The position numbers and the translations under genes were made by a program. Positions 52,292 through 63,649 of a DNA stretch of 64,000 bases are shown here, one piece after another. The notes beneath the pieces are model-generated. The model had not been told where the DNA came from. It was given only the letters and a program-made list of their open reading frames with translations, and searched no databases. The stretch is from Alentia gelatinosa (lineage: Eukaryota; Annelida; Polychaeta; Phyllodocida; Polynoidae), in assembly GCA_950022655.1 (NCBI GenBank), contig OX465588.1:25034527-25098526 (forward strand), written 5' to 3'. Position 1 is the first letter of the stretch, and each line of letters starts with the position of its first letter.

Positions 52292-53430
52292 GTAAGTGAG
52301 AAACCCCTCTCAACACTCCCGGGAAGAATGATTGAACTCAGGCCCCTGCTGATATCTAGAATATCATTCATAATACAAAGACATCCAGGGAATGTTGGTC
52401 CTTGTGTATATTCCAATAGCTAGCCCTTTAGAGGAAAAGTGGAGAGCTTAAGACATCAAATTGTTATAAATATCTTTGTCATGTTACCTCTTATAAATGT
52501 ATTGCTGTTATATGGATCAACATAAGAGGTACATGCATAAATATGTATTTGGGTTCTCATGCAGTGATATGTAGGAACATAATACTGGATACACTGTTCG
52601 GGAGCATAATGTAAACACACTGGAACGTTATACGGGGATACAAAATACATACTGGAATATAAATACGAATACGGGAATATAAAACTGCAATAATAGAATC
52701 CCAAACCATCTTCTTAGAATGCAATGACTATATCGTAATCATAATGAGAGTTTGAAGAGTAATCATCTATTATAATGCAATGCTGCCATATGAGGGTACA
52801 ATAACTTGATTTCTTACTTTCATACGAGATTGCAATATTCAATGTCAACTAGATGGTATATGCATTCAGGGAACCTTTGGATTGGGCTACCGGATCCCCA
52901 ATAATGCATTATAGTAAAGAGACTAGGAGCAAATAGTGTGTTCATCATTGATGAAAGAGCGTGCAATTATAAATGAATAACTATTAAAAGGTTTGAGTTA
53001 AACTCAGCCTATGGGTAGTGTTCTGTAACCCACTTGCACCCAGTCAACTTGCCATTTCTGCAACTAGGAGTCTAAACATATCAAGCACCAGTAGGTCAAT
53101 GAGGTATTTCGGTCTTGTGATTGGTCATGGTCAGCTGGGCACGTCTCTAAGACACTGAGACACCGGCTCCCTGCTCTGTTCTCAATATCACAGTGAATAG
53201 CACACAGATAGTGAAGGGATAGTTTGTATGCAGTACCCTTAAGGTCTATATGGACCTCTCTAAACTCTAGATGATGTATATAGCGCATGCAAGCACGCTC
53301 ACAAAACAAACGCAGGTATTCAGGGAAGGCAAGCACATAGCAATGAGTGTGGCGCCTCCAGTGAGGAACGGATGAATCAACCAAGTGGAGACCTGCATAT
53401 TACGTACTCTTTATATAGCGTATAAGAATT

Positions 53431-53720
53431 TATCTCACCCCTGGAATAAATGTCCATAGGCTTAACATTGGGAATTCGTTCTCCATCCCCATACGAGTAT
53501 CACAGTCCGTTCTCCATGGTCTATACCCTGTGTGTTGTCCATTCTTTTATTGTGTACAGGGGTGAGATAAATACAGAAAGCAACTCGTTATGGTCAAAGT
53601 CGTCAATCTCCAGCTCGTTTGAATGCTACGTGATATTCACTCGGCTGTCGCCTCGTTCATATCACCCCGCATCAAACTCGTGGAGAACGACGACTTTGAC
53701 CAAAACTTGTTGGTTTCTTC
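53431..53720. mobile_element. Two-module hairpin element (core family) in intron 7
   Basis: Module A (53431-53572) is bounded by TATCTCACCCCTGG and ACAGGGGTGAGATA. Module B has arm AACTCGTTATGGTCAAAGTC and core GATATTCACTCGGCTGTCGC. The right arm ends CCAAAACTTGTT. Confidence 0.78.
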
Positions 53721-53806
53721 TTTAGTACTACTTCCACATACAAAACACAAGCTATTTCCATATGAGAGTACAATAATATGTAATCATGCAATAATCATCT
53801 CTTCAG

Positions 53807-54001
53807 GTCATCGTCTACACGGGACGCTTTTACATTAAGGTGCAGCTGGAGGGCCGTCAGATGGGCGAGTACTTCGGTGGCGCCATATGTGTGGCTGATG
53901 TGAACCAGGATGGTTATGACGACCTCCTTGTGGGGGCGCCACTGTACAAGGCGCGGGAGTATGAGGAGGGTCGGGTCGCTGTTTTCCTCATGAGACGCAC
54001 G
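53807..54001 (+). CDS. Integrin alpha exon 8: blade 5 with calcium loop
   Basis: Residues 315-379, phase 0 at both ends; acceptor ATCTCTTCAG, donor GTTTGT. It contains [20 protein letters not shown], a full FG-GAP unit. Asp345, Asn347, Asp349 and Asp353 are the expected calcium ligands. The exon ends with [13 protein letters not shown]. Confidence 0.96.
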
Positions 54002-54460
54002 GTTTGTTCACACTGAATATCCATCAAATATCTCTATTATTAATGTTTCCCCCTGAAATAGTGTATTTATCCATAGTATAGTGTCAGGATCGTTCAAGTA
54101 TAGGAAAAACCATGTTTCGCACTTTAAATCAGGTTATTGGTAGGATTAGTGCATTTTATGAGTGGCCATGCATAGATCATTAATTCCGTAGGTTACCAAA
54201 TTTGACTTTTTCTTTTGATTCCACATTTGATAATGAAAAGTCTTTTGTGAAATTAGATGAATTACATGCTAGTATTAATCTAAGGATACGGATATTCTGT
54301 AAAATAGAGGTAGTCGCATTGGTTTCTTGATAGGTTAAAGTACAGACTCCTCGCATACCATTTCCAAGATGAATTTCCACCACAGTGAGCTCGTCATCAA
54401 CTATGATTCTGTGCATTTTGATTTCGATTTATGCAATAATAACTTTATTTCTGTTAACAG

Positions 54461-54563
54461 CACGTATTCGACCATGTAGTTGACCTTTTGGGGTCAGAGA
54501 TCGCGGGGTCGAGGTTTGGCTCAGCCATCACTTCTGCAGACCTTACTCTTGACGGATATCCAG
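54461..54563 (+). CDS. Integrin alpha exon 9: blade 6 with calcium loop
   Basis: Residues 380-413 plus one base; acceptor TGTTAACAG, donor GTTAGT. It reads SRFGSAITSADLTLDGYP, and the first codon of exon 10 completes Asp414. Asp406, Thr408, Asp410 and Asp414 form a slightly altered but credible calcium loop. Confidence 0.95.
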
Positions 54564-55023
54564 GTTAGTTAAAGTATCATATCTATGATATAACTGTCAA
54601 CTATATATTTCTAAAGCGTAGCTGATATATCGCACGATTGGATGGTGTTACTATATGAATATGTAGACTTACGTATACCGTTCTTTCATTTAATATTGTG
54701 AGTATATTGCATGATGTTGTCTTTGGTAACACCCTGTACACCCCTGTTATTGAGCCTCGATGTAGGGTTATATGCTTTTGGTACCACAATTTACATGTTG
54801 CTACAAACCTATTGATCCAAATACATAATTCTATTTTCATAAGTGCAGTTTTGTGCAGTGCTACCATCGGCAATTGTCAACTAATCGTCAATTGTACCGC
54901 GTATTCATCGCGTACCGCCACAGTAACATTGTTTCCGTATAGTACTGGGTCCCTTCATTGTGTGGTCTTTTTTATGTCATTCACACCATAAAACACGCCT
55001 TTTTCTTAAATTCATTAATACAG

Positions 55024-55209
55024 ACGTGTTGATCGGGGCGCCGTACGAGGACGAGGGACGGGGCGTGGTCTACGTGTATAACGGCTACCGACACGGGGTA
55101 CGCCCGGCACCCTCCCAGAAAATCACGGCGTCCACTCTCCGACCCGATCTTCGGGGATTTGGTTATTCCCTCACCACCCCGAGGACAATGAGCCACCAGC
55201 ACTATCCAG
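55024..55209 (+). CDS. Integrin alpha exon 10: blades 6-7
   Basis: Residues 414-475 plus one base; acceptor TTAATACAG, donor GTAAGT. It begins DVLIGAPYEDEGRGVVYVYN, the end of blade 6, and runs to RGFGYSLTTPRTMSHQHYP in blade 7. Where a DxDxDG loop is expected, residues 468-473 read TMSHQH, so the blade 7 calcium site appears lost. Confidence 0.95.
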
Positions 55210-55248
55210 GTAAGTAGTAACCAGCAGACGACACACACGTCCTTGTTT

Positions 55249-55484
55249 ACCTCACCCCTGGTATTATTTCTCTATATACTTAAAAGTGGTAACTCGTGTC
55301 CAACACCCATGAGATATTAAAGAAGAAACCAACAAGTTTTGGTCAAAGTCGTCGTTCGCCACGAGTTTGATGCGGAGGGATATAAACGAGGCGAGAGCCG
55401 AGTGAATATCCCATAGCATTCAAACGAGTTGGAGAATGACTTCCTTGACCAAAACGAGTTGCTTTCTGTATTTATCTCACCTAC
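55249..55484. mobile_element. Two-module hairpin element (core family) in intron 10
   Basis: Module B arms match those at 53573-53720 but lie in reverse (TTTCTGTATTTATCTCACC at the right end). The core is GATATTCACTCGGCTCTCGC on the minus strand. Confidence 0.76.
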
Positions 55485-55579
55485 GAACCCCGATTCTGGC
55501 CTCGATATGCCTTACGGTTGACTTCCCAATTGGAATCAAAATTCCTTCGGGACGTCAGACAGAATTGTAGCAGTGGACC

Positions 55580-55732
55580 ACACTTCTATGATTAACTCAC
55601 CGATACGTTACGATTGGCTCCCGACAAGCCACGATTAAAAACGTCAATCGTAAACCTCACGATAAGATTCAAAATGTTGAATTTTTCGCAGGCTATCAGT
55701 GTAAATCGGGAGCCTATTGAATGCGTGAGATA
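55580..55732. mobile_element. Diverged GGCCC-type hairpin
   Basis: GATTGGCTCCCGACAAGCC and AAATCGGGAGCCTATTGAAT show the usual inverted TCCCGA/TCGGGA arrangement, with weak ends. Confidence 0.4.
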
Positions 55733-56065
55733 CTTAGCGGAAAGGTTTAATATTTCAATATTAGGTAGACTGCACAGAGATAGTCTCTGTAAGTTGATTT
55801 CATCTAAGTACGTCCAATGGTCTATAAATAATAGTTTCATATCGGAATTATGATTTTACCTGTTACATTTTTCAATTTAATTGTTTTTTAGTGTCTGAAA
55901 AATAACATGATATATTGTAAATACCTCTAAGTAATCATTTAGGTTCATACAATATCTCAATAATTATAGTATATTTTGATATCAAAATTCTGCTTGAGAT
56001 CTACATTGATGGACTCGTTGAATTGGGATCCAATCGCGACCGTGGTTTACTCATTTTTATACCTC

Positions 56066-56215
56066 AAAAGGCGTTCCCACGGCCTACGATAGACACCGAT
56101 GTCTACGATTCGAATATTAGGGGCCTCCCGATAGACTACGATTTTAACATCTCCAATCATAGTGTATCGGGAGGCCAATCGTGGTGCATCTGCGTTGGTG
56201 GGTGCGGGGCCTTAG
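56066..56215. mobile_element. GGCCC-type inverted-repeat element in intron 10
   Basis: AAAAGGCGTTCCCACGGCCT at the left pairs with TTGGTGGGTGCGGGGCCTTA at the right, with inner CTCCCGATAGACTACGAT and its inverse. Confidence 0.7.
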
Positions 56216-56313
56216 GTTTATACCTGTACATTGTGTGTTACATGTATACATAAGATTTTGAGACTAGGTAAAACAAGTCTATCATTACTACAACCTTTAA
56301 CTTTTTCCACCAG

Positions 56314-56526
56314 ATGTAGCCGTGGGCTCCTACTCTTCCGACATGGCAGTAGTGTTATCAACGCGTCCCTTATTGGTGGTGCAGCTCAATGCCAGCACGT
56401 ACCCTGACCTGATCAACCCCAATGTGGTGCACTGTCACCTCAACAACAACACTTACAGTCCCCGCAGCTGTCTCGCCGTCGGGGTCGCCTTCAAGTTCAC
56501 TGGTCTAGGACTCCCTGATGCCGCCT
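56314..56526 (+). CDS. Integrin alpha exon 11: end of propeller, start of thigh
   Basis: Residues 476-546 plus one base; acceptor TTTTTCCACCAG, donor GTGAGT. DVAVGSYSSDMAVVLSTRPL closes blade 7 and enters the thigh domain. Two cysteines (VHCHL, RSCLA) match the first thigh disulfide. NAS and NNT are possible glycosylation sites. Confidence 0.94.
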
Positions 56527-57574
56527 GTGAGTAGGCATTGGTTCTCTCCTAGGACATCATTCTATGGGTTTCTGTAGATGCTAGCATTGTTTTTTTAGTT
56601 TGATATTGATTTTTGATAATGGAATAGAGCATTGTAATTGCACACAGGTTGTAAGGCAGAGTTTTATGCTTGTGTCTGAGTTGCTCTTTAAAGGGGCTTA
56701 AACCATAAGACCAATTTGCGGAAGTGTCTGTAGCTGCCACCTTGTATTGTGATTGCGTCTACCAACATTACATGTATTGAATGTGTTTAAATCCCAATAG
56801 AGTGGAAGCCTGGCCACATCTGTGCCATGTGCATTAATCTCAATAGGTATGTTTTAGTATGGTCAATCCGTAGATGTAGCTATAAGGATATGAGTAAAAT
56901 AGTTTATGTTCAATATATCACAATAGATTCATATATGCAGAGAAAAAAAGGAATACAGCAGGAAGTATTTAATATGAGATGGACAATTTAAGAATGTGAA
57001 ATAAATACATCACCAGACGTTGTTATGCTGTTGAATGTGAATGTATACGTTTATCTAGGTGATATGAAGACTCCGTTGAAAGAAAAGAATATATAGTGAA
57101 AACCTGCTAATAGAGTAGACAAATGGAACAAAGGGAAATCAATACAGTCAACAGTTAATCTCAGTCCATAATTCAACGAACTATATTATTGGAGACAAAA
57201 TAACATTTTATTTCGTTGTTGGACATATATGGTAAGATAAACTGTAATCGATGACATATATGGTAACATTAATGGTAAACATGGTTAGGCGAGGCCTAAA
57301 TGAATATATTTGAAAAGATACAATGTGATATAAGTATCTAGATTGACAGTCTCTATCCTTAGGTGTGGGTGGGTGGGAAACTTGAGACTGGCATCAGCGA
57401 GCTGGTTGCTGGTTGGTGATGACGTCACACTTAGGAGATTGTTCTCAGATGCCGATAGGTGGCGTGGTGGATAATATAGTCGAATTACTATATAAATTTT
57501 AATTATCTCCAATTTGGTGCATATTGAACTGTCATTCTGTATGTGATACTGATAGTGATTCCTCTCACATTCAG

Positions 57575-57771
57575 CATTCACCGTGACTGTGCGGGCAGAC
57601 GTAGAGCGTAATAAGGACGACACACATCGACTCCCACTCCGAGGTGGTTTCCGTAACGGAACGGTCAACAAGACGGGAATTACACATCATGCCCTGCCTG
57701 AGTTCTCCATCCGTGTCGACAACTGGCCGGCCCACCGGGCATGGAAAGACACCTTTATCTTTGTCTTAAAC
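57575..57771 (+). CDS. Integrin alpha exon 12: thigh domain
   Basis: Residues 547-612; acceptor CTCACATTCAG, donor GTTAGT. It begins FTVTVRADVERNKDD after a split Ser codon. The beta-strand pattern and the 'RADVERNK' step are typical of the thigh, where integrins usually read ELxLDxxK. NGT and NKT are possible glycosylation sites. Confidence 0.92.
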
Positions 57772-58199
57772 GTTAGTATTTACCATCACAACGCTAGATC
57801 ATGGCATATACTATAGCGAATTCACAGCGAAATATAGATTCTCTTGATTAATTTTCCTGATCTATTTCGATTTCATTATAAACTATGGCTCAGCTTACAG
57901 GACATTATATTTATTTCTAGGTTCGTATACTTATTGATACATTAAGGTATAGTGTTCTATTCCCAAACATAAATAACAATATAATATGCAACAGAATTCT
58001 TTAATTCATTAATTCAATGTAGTTATTTAATTCATTAGGTTAGATTACACAGACATAGAATTTAATTCAACGTAGAATTGATTTATTTCCTAGAAGTTTA
58101 AGTACGGCTAATAAGATGTCAAAGTTTGAGCGAGGCGTAACATCCACTCCCCACCGCTACACGAGCACTGTGGCTAATAAGATGTTTATGTTACTCTAG

Positions 58200-58331
58200 A
58201 AACATGTTGTGGACGTCATTACGCCAATGAGCATATCGATAGATGTGGACCTGGTGACGAACTTCAACAATAGCAGCAATGAACCCCAGCCTATGCTTGA
58301 CAAGTATTGTCAGAGGAGTATGGTGCTAGCG
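58200..58331 (+). CDS. Integrin alpha exon 13: end of thigh
   Basis: Residues 613-656, phase 0 at both ends; acceptor GTTACTCTAG, donor GTATGT. It reads KHVVDVITPMSISIDVDLV and then CQRSMVLA. The 'xDVITPMSI' step matches the usual 'RDxxxPI' segment at the thigh end. NNSS holds a possible glycosylation site. Confidence 0.92.
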
Positions 58332-58727
58332 GTATGTATAGATAGATAATTTAGTAATAATATAAGACAACATGTAGGTTGCGTACATCATTAGACTGAA
58401 TGAATATTTTTATATGGATAAAGTATTAATTCATCTAGGCTATACATACAAAAACCCAATATTTCCCAATCAACCAAAACCAACCTGCCACCAGTAAGAA
58501 CGACAGCTCAGAGGGTAATCTATACTCGTTCCTTATCGGGACTGTATTTTAAGAATGTTTAATTCTCTCAGATGTCGTTGGTGCCCTTTTGCAGACTTTA
58601 TGAGATTCAATACTCTGAGAAGCTCAGCTGTCTTCACTGCGAGAACTGAGTAAATGAAGTGTGTCGCTTTTTCAGAATGCACATTATTCCTCTGCATACG
58701 AAACAGATCCAAAATATTTGCTTCCAG

Positions 58728-59254
58728 GTTCCATTTGACAAATTCTGCGGGGAGGACAATCATTGTAAGACGAACCTTCAGCTGCACGCCTCCGTCATGT
58801 GGCCGTCACCAGAAGTAGACTACGTCATCCTGGGTCAGAAGGAGCCCATCAGCCTCGAGCTGCACGTCAACAACGTCGGTGAGAAAGCCTACATGACCAC
58901 CCTGATCATCCTCCACCCGCCTCAACTGGAGTACGCCGGCACTCGCCAGGTCGGCGGCGGTGCCGTCCACCCGCACATCACCTGCACCCCGCATGCGTCA
59001 CCGGAAGACATCGATAACAACAACGGCAGCGCCGCCCTGGTGTGCGACGTGGGAAACCCCATCCCGGACATGCAGATGCGCAGTGTGGTGGTGGTGTTGG
59101 GGTGGCCGCGCGTCTACCATCCGGGCACCTTCCCGCGTCACGAGCTGCGTCTCCACGTCGCCACGCGCACGCGCAGTCAGGAGGCCTTTCTGGGAGATAA
59201 TGACGTCACACTTGTTCTTCCTGTGAAGGTGTCAGCTGAAATGGATCTCTCCGG
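58728..59254 (+). CDS. Integrin alpha exon 14: calf-1
   Basis: The largest exon, residues 657-831 plus two bases; acceptor TTGCTTCCAG, donor GTAAGC. It begins VPFDKFCGEDNHCKTNLQL, the conserved CGxDxxCxxxL entry to calf-1. LELHVNNVGEKAYMTTLIIL is the 'NxGExAY' motif found in all integrin alpha chains, and CDVGNPI matches the conserved 'CxVGNP'. It is clearly more GC-rich than the flanking introns. Confidence 0.97.
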
Positions 59255-59312
59255 GTAAGCAGATTCTAGTGATGCCCATTGAGAGCAGTGGTGTGGTAGT
59301 TTATTTTAAAGG

Positions 59313-60020
59313 GCTGGTTACACCAACATAATGGATTTACCGTGGTATATCTTGGTATATCTTGTTATATCTTTCAGTGTCACAATATGTCAGACATCCT
59401 TTGTTGTGATACGTCGCGCGCAATGATATGTGTACGTTTTTCGTAATGTCGTGTGTATACTTTGGTGCTCCTCCACTGTGACACCTCAAGATCTATTGCT
59501 GACATATTGCGGCATATCATGATCTATCGTGACAAGAAAATAGATCAGGTGCTTAACCAGACCGACGCATCTAAAGACCAACGCACACTTAGCGACTTTT
59601 GCACATCGCAAGCAAAAAGTCGCCGTAAAAGTACTCTCGCGATGTTTTCCCGGTACAATATCGCTAAGTGTGCCTTGGACCCCTTGTGATATTGTACCAC
59701 CCCTTTTGCACCCCCTTTTACCCCCCTCTGAGGTACAAAGTCGCATGCGATATTTTTCCTCCAAAAGGCTGAAAGTCCTATGCGACTTTGGGAATTGACA
59801 TGTCAATTCTTTTGCTTGAGATATTGTACCGTTTTTACCCAACCACCCGCTGCTTTATTATGCTTGCGATATCGCAAGCATATCGCAAGGAAAAATATCG
59901 CTAAGTGTGCGTTGGCCTTTAGCAAATATGCACACGGTTATTCAAAACCAAGCAAGATTTAGCAAGACAGCCAAATCGTGACTAATCTTGCTATATCTAA
60001 TGTTTTGGTGGAAGCAGCAC
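59313..60020. mobile_element. Nested inverted-repeat elements in intron 14
   Basis: The inner element 59573-59920 has ends AAAGACCAACGCACACTTAG and CTAAGTGTGCGTTGGCCTTT. It sits inside a weaker outer pair, GGTTACACCAACATAATGGA and ATCTAATGTTTTGGTGGAAG. Confidence 0.65.
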
Positions 60021-60436
60021 TTTAAGCAAAGCAATACAATATCACAGGTCTGTTCCTACTGAAAATGTCCTTAACATATTTTCCTGAAAATTGTTTCAAT
60101 CATACAAAGTTAAGATATAAAATGTTTTAGAAATCCTATCAAACCCAAGCTCCTCTTGAATAAGTGGATGTCCACTTGGGTTTAGAAAATAAACCCCCTC
60201 AACCCCCAGAAGGTCTTTCCCCCGGACCCTTGGCAATATTCAAGGTATTCTATCGCGAATCCTTGATACAGATTGTATGATGGACTCCCAGGAGGAGGTT
60301 TGCAGCTGGACCCCCAGTGATCTTTCCAGGTAGTTCCAGGGACGCTACCCGTTCCTCCCTCCCCACCACCACCACCAGGCGAAGCACCCCTCATGATCAA
60401 TCATTTGCTCAGTGACCCAAAAAATGACTTTAAAGC

Positions 60437-60652
60437 CGGAGACACACCAAGCGAGTATTGCAGCGATTTCCGTAATCGCCAATGCAAAATGACGTATATC
60501 TGAGTTATTTTTTCATATTTCACCTGATTATTGCTTCTGATACACTAAACTATCGGTTGGAGATATGACTATCAAGTAGTACCTCACATACATGCCATTT
60601 TGTGTTGGCGATTCCAGAGATCGCTACCTTGACTCGCTTGGCGTGTCCCCGG
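60437..60652. mobile_element. Inverted-repeat element, family M2, copy 2
   Basis: Ends GGAGACACACCAAGCGAGTA and TGACTCGCTTGGCGTGTCCC pair. The interior matches 20797-20980. Confidence 0.78.
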
Positions 60653-61193
60653 TATTACAGCCACTTTTACAGTAGTTATATTACAGGCAAGTTCTAACAG
60701 ATGGCCCCACGCTAGAGTCTCAGGCAGCATGTGTCAAACAAAGGCATATAAGACATATAGATATATTTTGATACAACAGAATATAAGGCTAAAGCTGTCC
60801 AAGTTGGTCCGGCAACACAAAGCTCTCAAAGTTCACTATAGCCCCTTAATGCCTTTAATTTTGTATATACCGGGACTTTATGACATACTGATTTTCAAAG
60901 TGTATCACAATCAATTCCTTTGTCGTAATGGACGTATCGTGACCACGAAGAAGCTTTCTATTGCCAAACCACCAGCTCTACACAGGAAATCCCCCAATAT
61001 CAGGGTATCATGGTGCTTAGTAATACCTTATCCCGTTTGGCACATGTGATCTTTAGTAAATGATGCGTCTATTTTAGTGTTGGTAGATTTCTCTGAAGCT
61101 CAATAATAATGTATGGAAAAAACATTTGAGTAAATAATGATAGCATGCTATGATACTAAACAAGTGTTTTTTTTTTCTTTTTTCCCCCGATAG

Positions 61194-61419
61194 GGTCTCC
61201 TACCCTGAGCAGCATGTATATGAAGTAACGCCCGACAATTCCTCAGCCGCCAATCCGAACGAAACAACCCAACTCGTGCCAGTAATCAGCGAACCGGAAG
61301 TGTATCACATCTATGACCTGCGCAATGAGGGCCCGGGACTGTTCCCGGGCGGTCACGTGGAGGTGATGATTCCTGTGGAGAGTAACGATGGGAACAAGCT
61401 GTTGGACTACACTGTAGAG
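61194..61419 (+). CDS. Integrin alpha exon 15: start of calf-2 (last exon in window)
   Basis: Residues 832-907, ending in phase 0 at the donor GTATTG. The acceptor is a long T/C tract ending CCCGATAG. It reads SYPEQHVYEV, then YDLRNEGPGLFPGGHVEVMI, a calf-2 pattern. NSS and NET are possible glycosylation sites. No membrane helix or GFFKR-like tail is seen here or later, so the gene continues past 64000. Confidence 0.93.
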
Positions 61420-61897
61420 GTATTGTACCAGTTTTCATCACTGAATCGTAGCATATGATATTTAAGTGAACCTTACACTTCCCCTCTGCCTGGCTGTTAG
61501 AGGAACCGTACATATTGCAATGCACCCCCATCCTGATTGGCTTTCATTACTCAATGAAAATTCATAATCATAGACGTGAGCAAGTCTACCACCACAGGGA
61601 AATGTCTGTTACTCTCCTGCCAGACCTTTTGTACTGCTTGGAGAGTGTTTTATCTTACAATCTCGAAGCCAGTATTTTCTTTCATGTATTATTTTCAAGA
61701 TATAATGAACATAAAGCTTGATTCTTTATCAATCTACTAGCTATGACTGTTTATCACCAAGTATGTCTACTTTAAGAGCCTACATTATAGAACAAAAGCT
61801 ACTTGGTTTGAGGCGAACACAGAGGGATACCGTATGGGATTCAATCCGACCAACCCCGATATCATAGCTTAGCGCAGACAGGGGATAGTTGCCAATC

Positions 61898-62209
61898 TAA
61901 GGCCCTTTTCCATTGGCCGATTTCCCGTCACCGATCTACAGTCAGGAATCACCTACGGACTTTTGGCACTGTTGACGAAATATCGGTCAATGGAAACAAC
62001 CAAGGTCATGAAATGCCGCACAACTTTGTCTGCTTAGATTTTGCAATGTGGCACCACCCACCACTGAGTGAAAGCTAGGTTACTGAGTGAAATATACTAC
62101 CCTCAGCGATTTTTCTATACCAACGCACAGTCAGTGGCACCGCCGACACATTTCTGTGTAACTCAAAAAGTCTAAGCAATTTTCTTCGGCCAATGGAAAC
62201 GGGCCATTA
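61898..62209. mobile_element. CCATTGG inverted-repeat element, copy 3
   Basis: Starts TAAGGCCCTTTTCCATTGGC and ends CGGCCAATGGAAACGGGCCA. Contains ACCGATCTACAGTCAGGAAT. Confidence 0.78.
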
Positions 62210-63346
62210 GTGCAACCAGAGCTAGACAGAGTTAGCTCTGGTAGGGTTAAATGAGCGGCCAACTTGACCCAGTAGCGGGACTTTGTTATCTCCTCCCAGA
62301 TCTTTCATACTGCTTGGAGAGTGTGTTATGGCATAACCTAGAAGCCAATTGTCCACTTTCTTATTTCCTTCGCTGTGTATTTTTTTCAAAATATAATGAA
62401 TATTAAGGTTGGTTTCTTTATCAATTCGAGTTAGGAATACTTCCTAGTAGGTATGTCTGCTTTTTTAGCCTTTTTTATGCCCTGAGGCTCACCCCGAGTG
62501 ATCCAATGTAGGATTTAACCCCACCAACCCCTATAAGTCAGTGCATACGGTCCAGCTAGCAACTGTGAAGTGTTGATTCCACCAAGGCGACGTAACTTAG
62601 ATGATAATTAGGCAACAGCCAGGCACCTGACGAGCATACTTTCTCGATAAGAAATTACCTGTTCCACCAGAAACCAAGCAAATCAATGTTCATCCTCTGT
62701 GATCCTACAATAGGCAAGTCACAGGAAAGTGTAGACATGAAAACTAAATGATGGCACTAAGCTATTATATATCGAGTACCAGCAGATGATCAGTTTATCA
62801 AATGGTAATCATATTTTTCATCGAGTAGATTTTCTAAATGAATATCACTGCATCTTTTATGTTATTATATGAGTTTCAATATATATATGAATAGCGAAAA
62901 GACAGAGGTATTGTCAGGTGTTTTATAAGCTGTTAAAGAGCTCAATGGGAGATCCAGTCTCCAAGCAGATTATTTCTCCTTTTTTTGGAGCTAATTGCTA
63001 CCAAGGAACTGCCAGGAGAATGGGTGAGTTAAAGCATGACCTGTGCAGTTATATATTATCCTGGGGACAGATTCTGTGACGAAGGCCTATTGAGATCCAT
63101 CGTAAACCGCATCCCCCACCAGATGTTTGTTTTGGCATCGTGGGCAAAATGGCGGTGCCCAGGTGACAGTACCTCTCTGACGTAAAGCTGATGTCGCACA
63201 TTCAACCTCTGGAATAGGGCGCACTGCTCGATGTCGACCGTCAAATGGCAGACGTAGCTCCGCCGATGACTACCATGCTGACAGCCCTTGACTGCACGGT
63301 CACATAAGAGCAGGATGTGATGTTGTGTGGGCCAATCAGTCAACCT

Positions 63347-63649
63347 CAGGGACCTGTTTCAGTAGTTTTGTGACATTAGGCCTAGACAGACATCAACAGC
63401 GGCACCAACAGTGCAAGCAACAGCGGAAAAAGTCTAGCAAATATCAGAGAGTCGAAGGTGCCAATCTTCTTCATATTTGGAACGATTATAGGTTATATGT
63501 ATCCCCTACTCATGTTAAAGTGTCATCACTTAATTCCTACAGGAAGTGGGTGCAATTCCGTGTGTCATCGATTGCAGTCTTGTGATTTGTCCGTATGGTG
63601 TCACAGACGCCATCTAGACATGTCACGAACTACTGAAACAGGTCCCTGG
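63347..63649. mobile_element. Inverted-repeat element, family M3, copy 2
   Basis: Ends CAGGGACCTGTTTCAGTAGT and ACTACTGAAACAGGTCCCTG pair. Closely matches 35757-36066 along its whole length. Confidence 0.9.

Larger units (their letters stand above)
20260..61419 (+). other. Integrin alpha subunit gene, 15 exons, 3' end outside window
   Basis: Fifteen exons join through GT-AG introns with matching phases into one 907-residue open frame. Order: signal peptide (residues 1 to about 54), seven-bladed FG-GAP beta-propeller (about 55-490), thigh (about 490-656), calf-1 (about 657-830), start of calf-2 (832-907). Hallmarks are FNIDTR at the mature N-terminus, repeated LLVGAP/LLLGAP/VLIGAP blade motifs and DxNxDGxxD-type calcium loops. 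No I domain lies between blades 2 and 3. Such proteins form heterodimers with integrin beta at the plasma membrane and mediate adhesion. The blade 3-4 region resembles the alpha4/alpha9 type more than the RGD-binding type, but I cannot place the subfamily without a tree. The rest of calf-2, the membrane helix and the cytoplasmic tail are missing because the window ends. Intron 1 is 26,199 bp; the others are about 0.18-1.9 kb. Confidence 0.96.

Noticed and set aside
59486..59842. 118-codon minus frame in intron 14
   Set aside because: It lies fully inside the nested inverted-repeat element.
63056..63343. 95-codon minus frame in a GC-richer patch
   Set aside because: Could be a transposon scrap, but nothing in it is recognisable.
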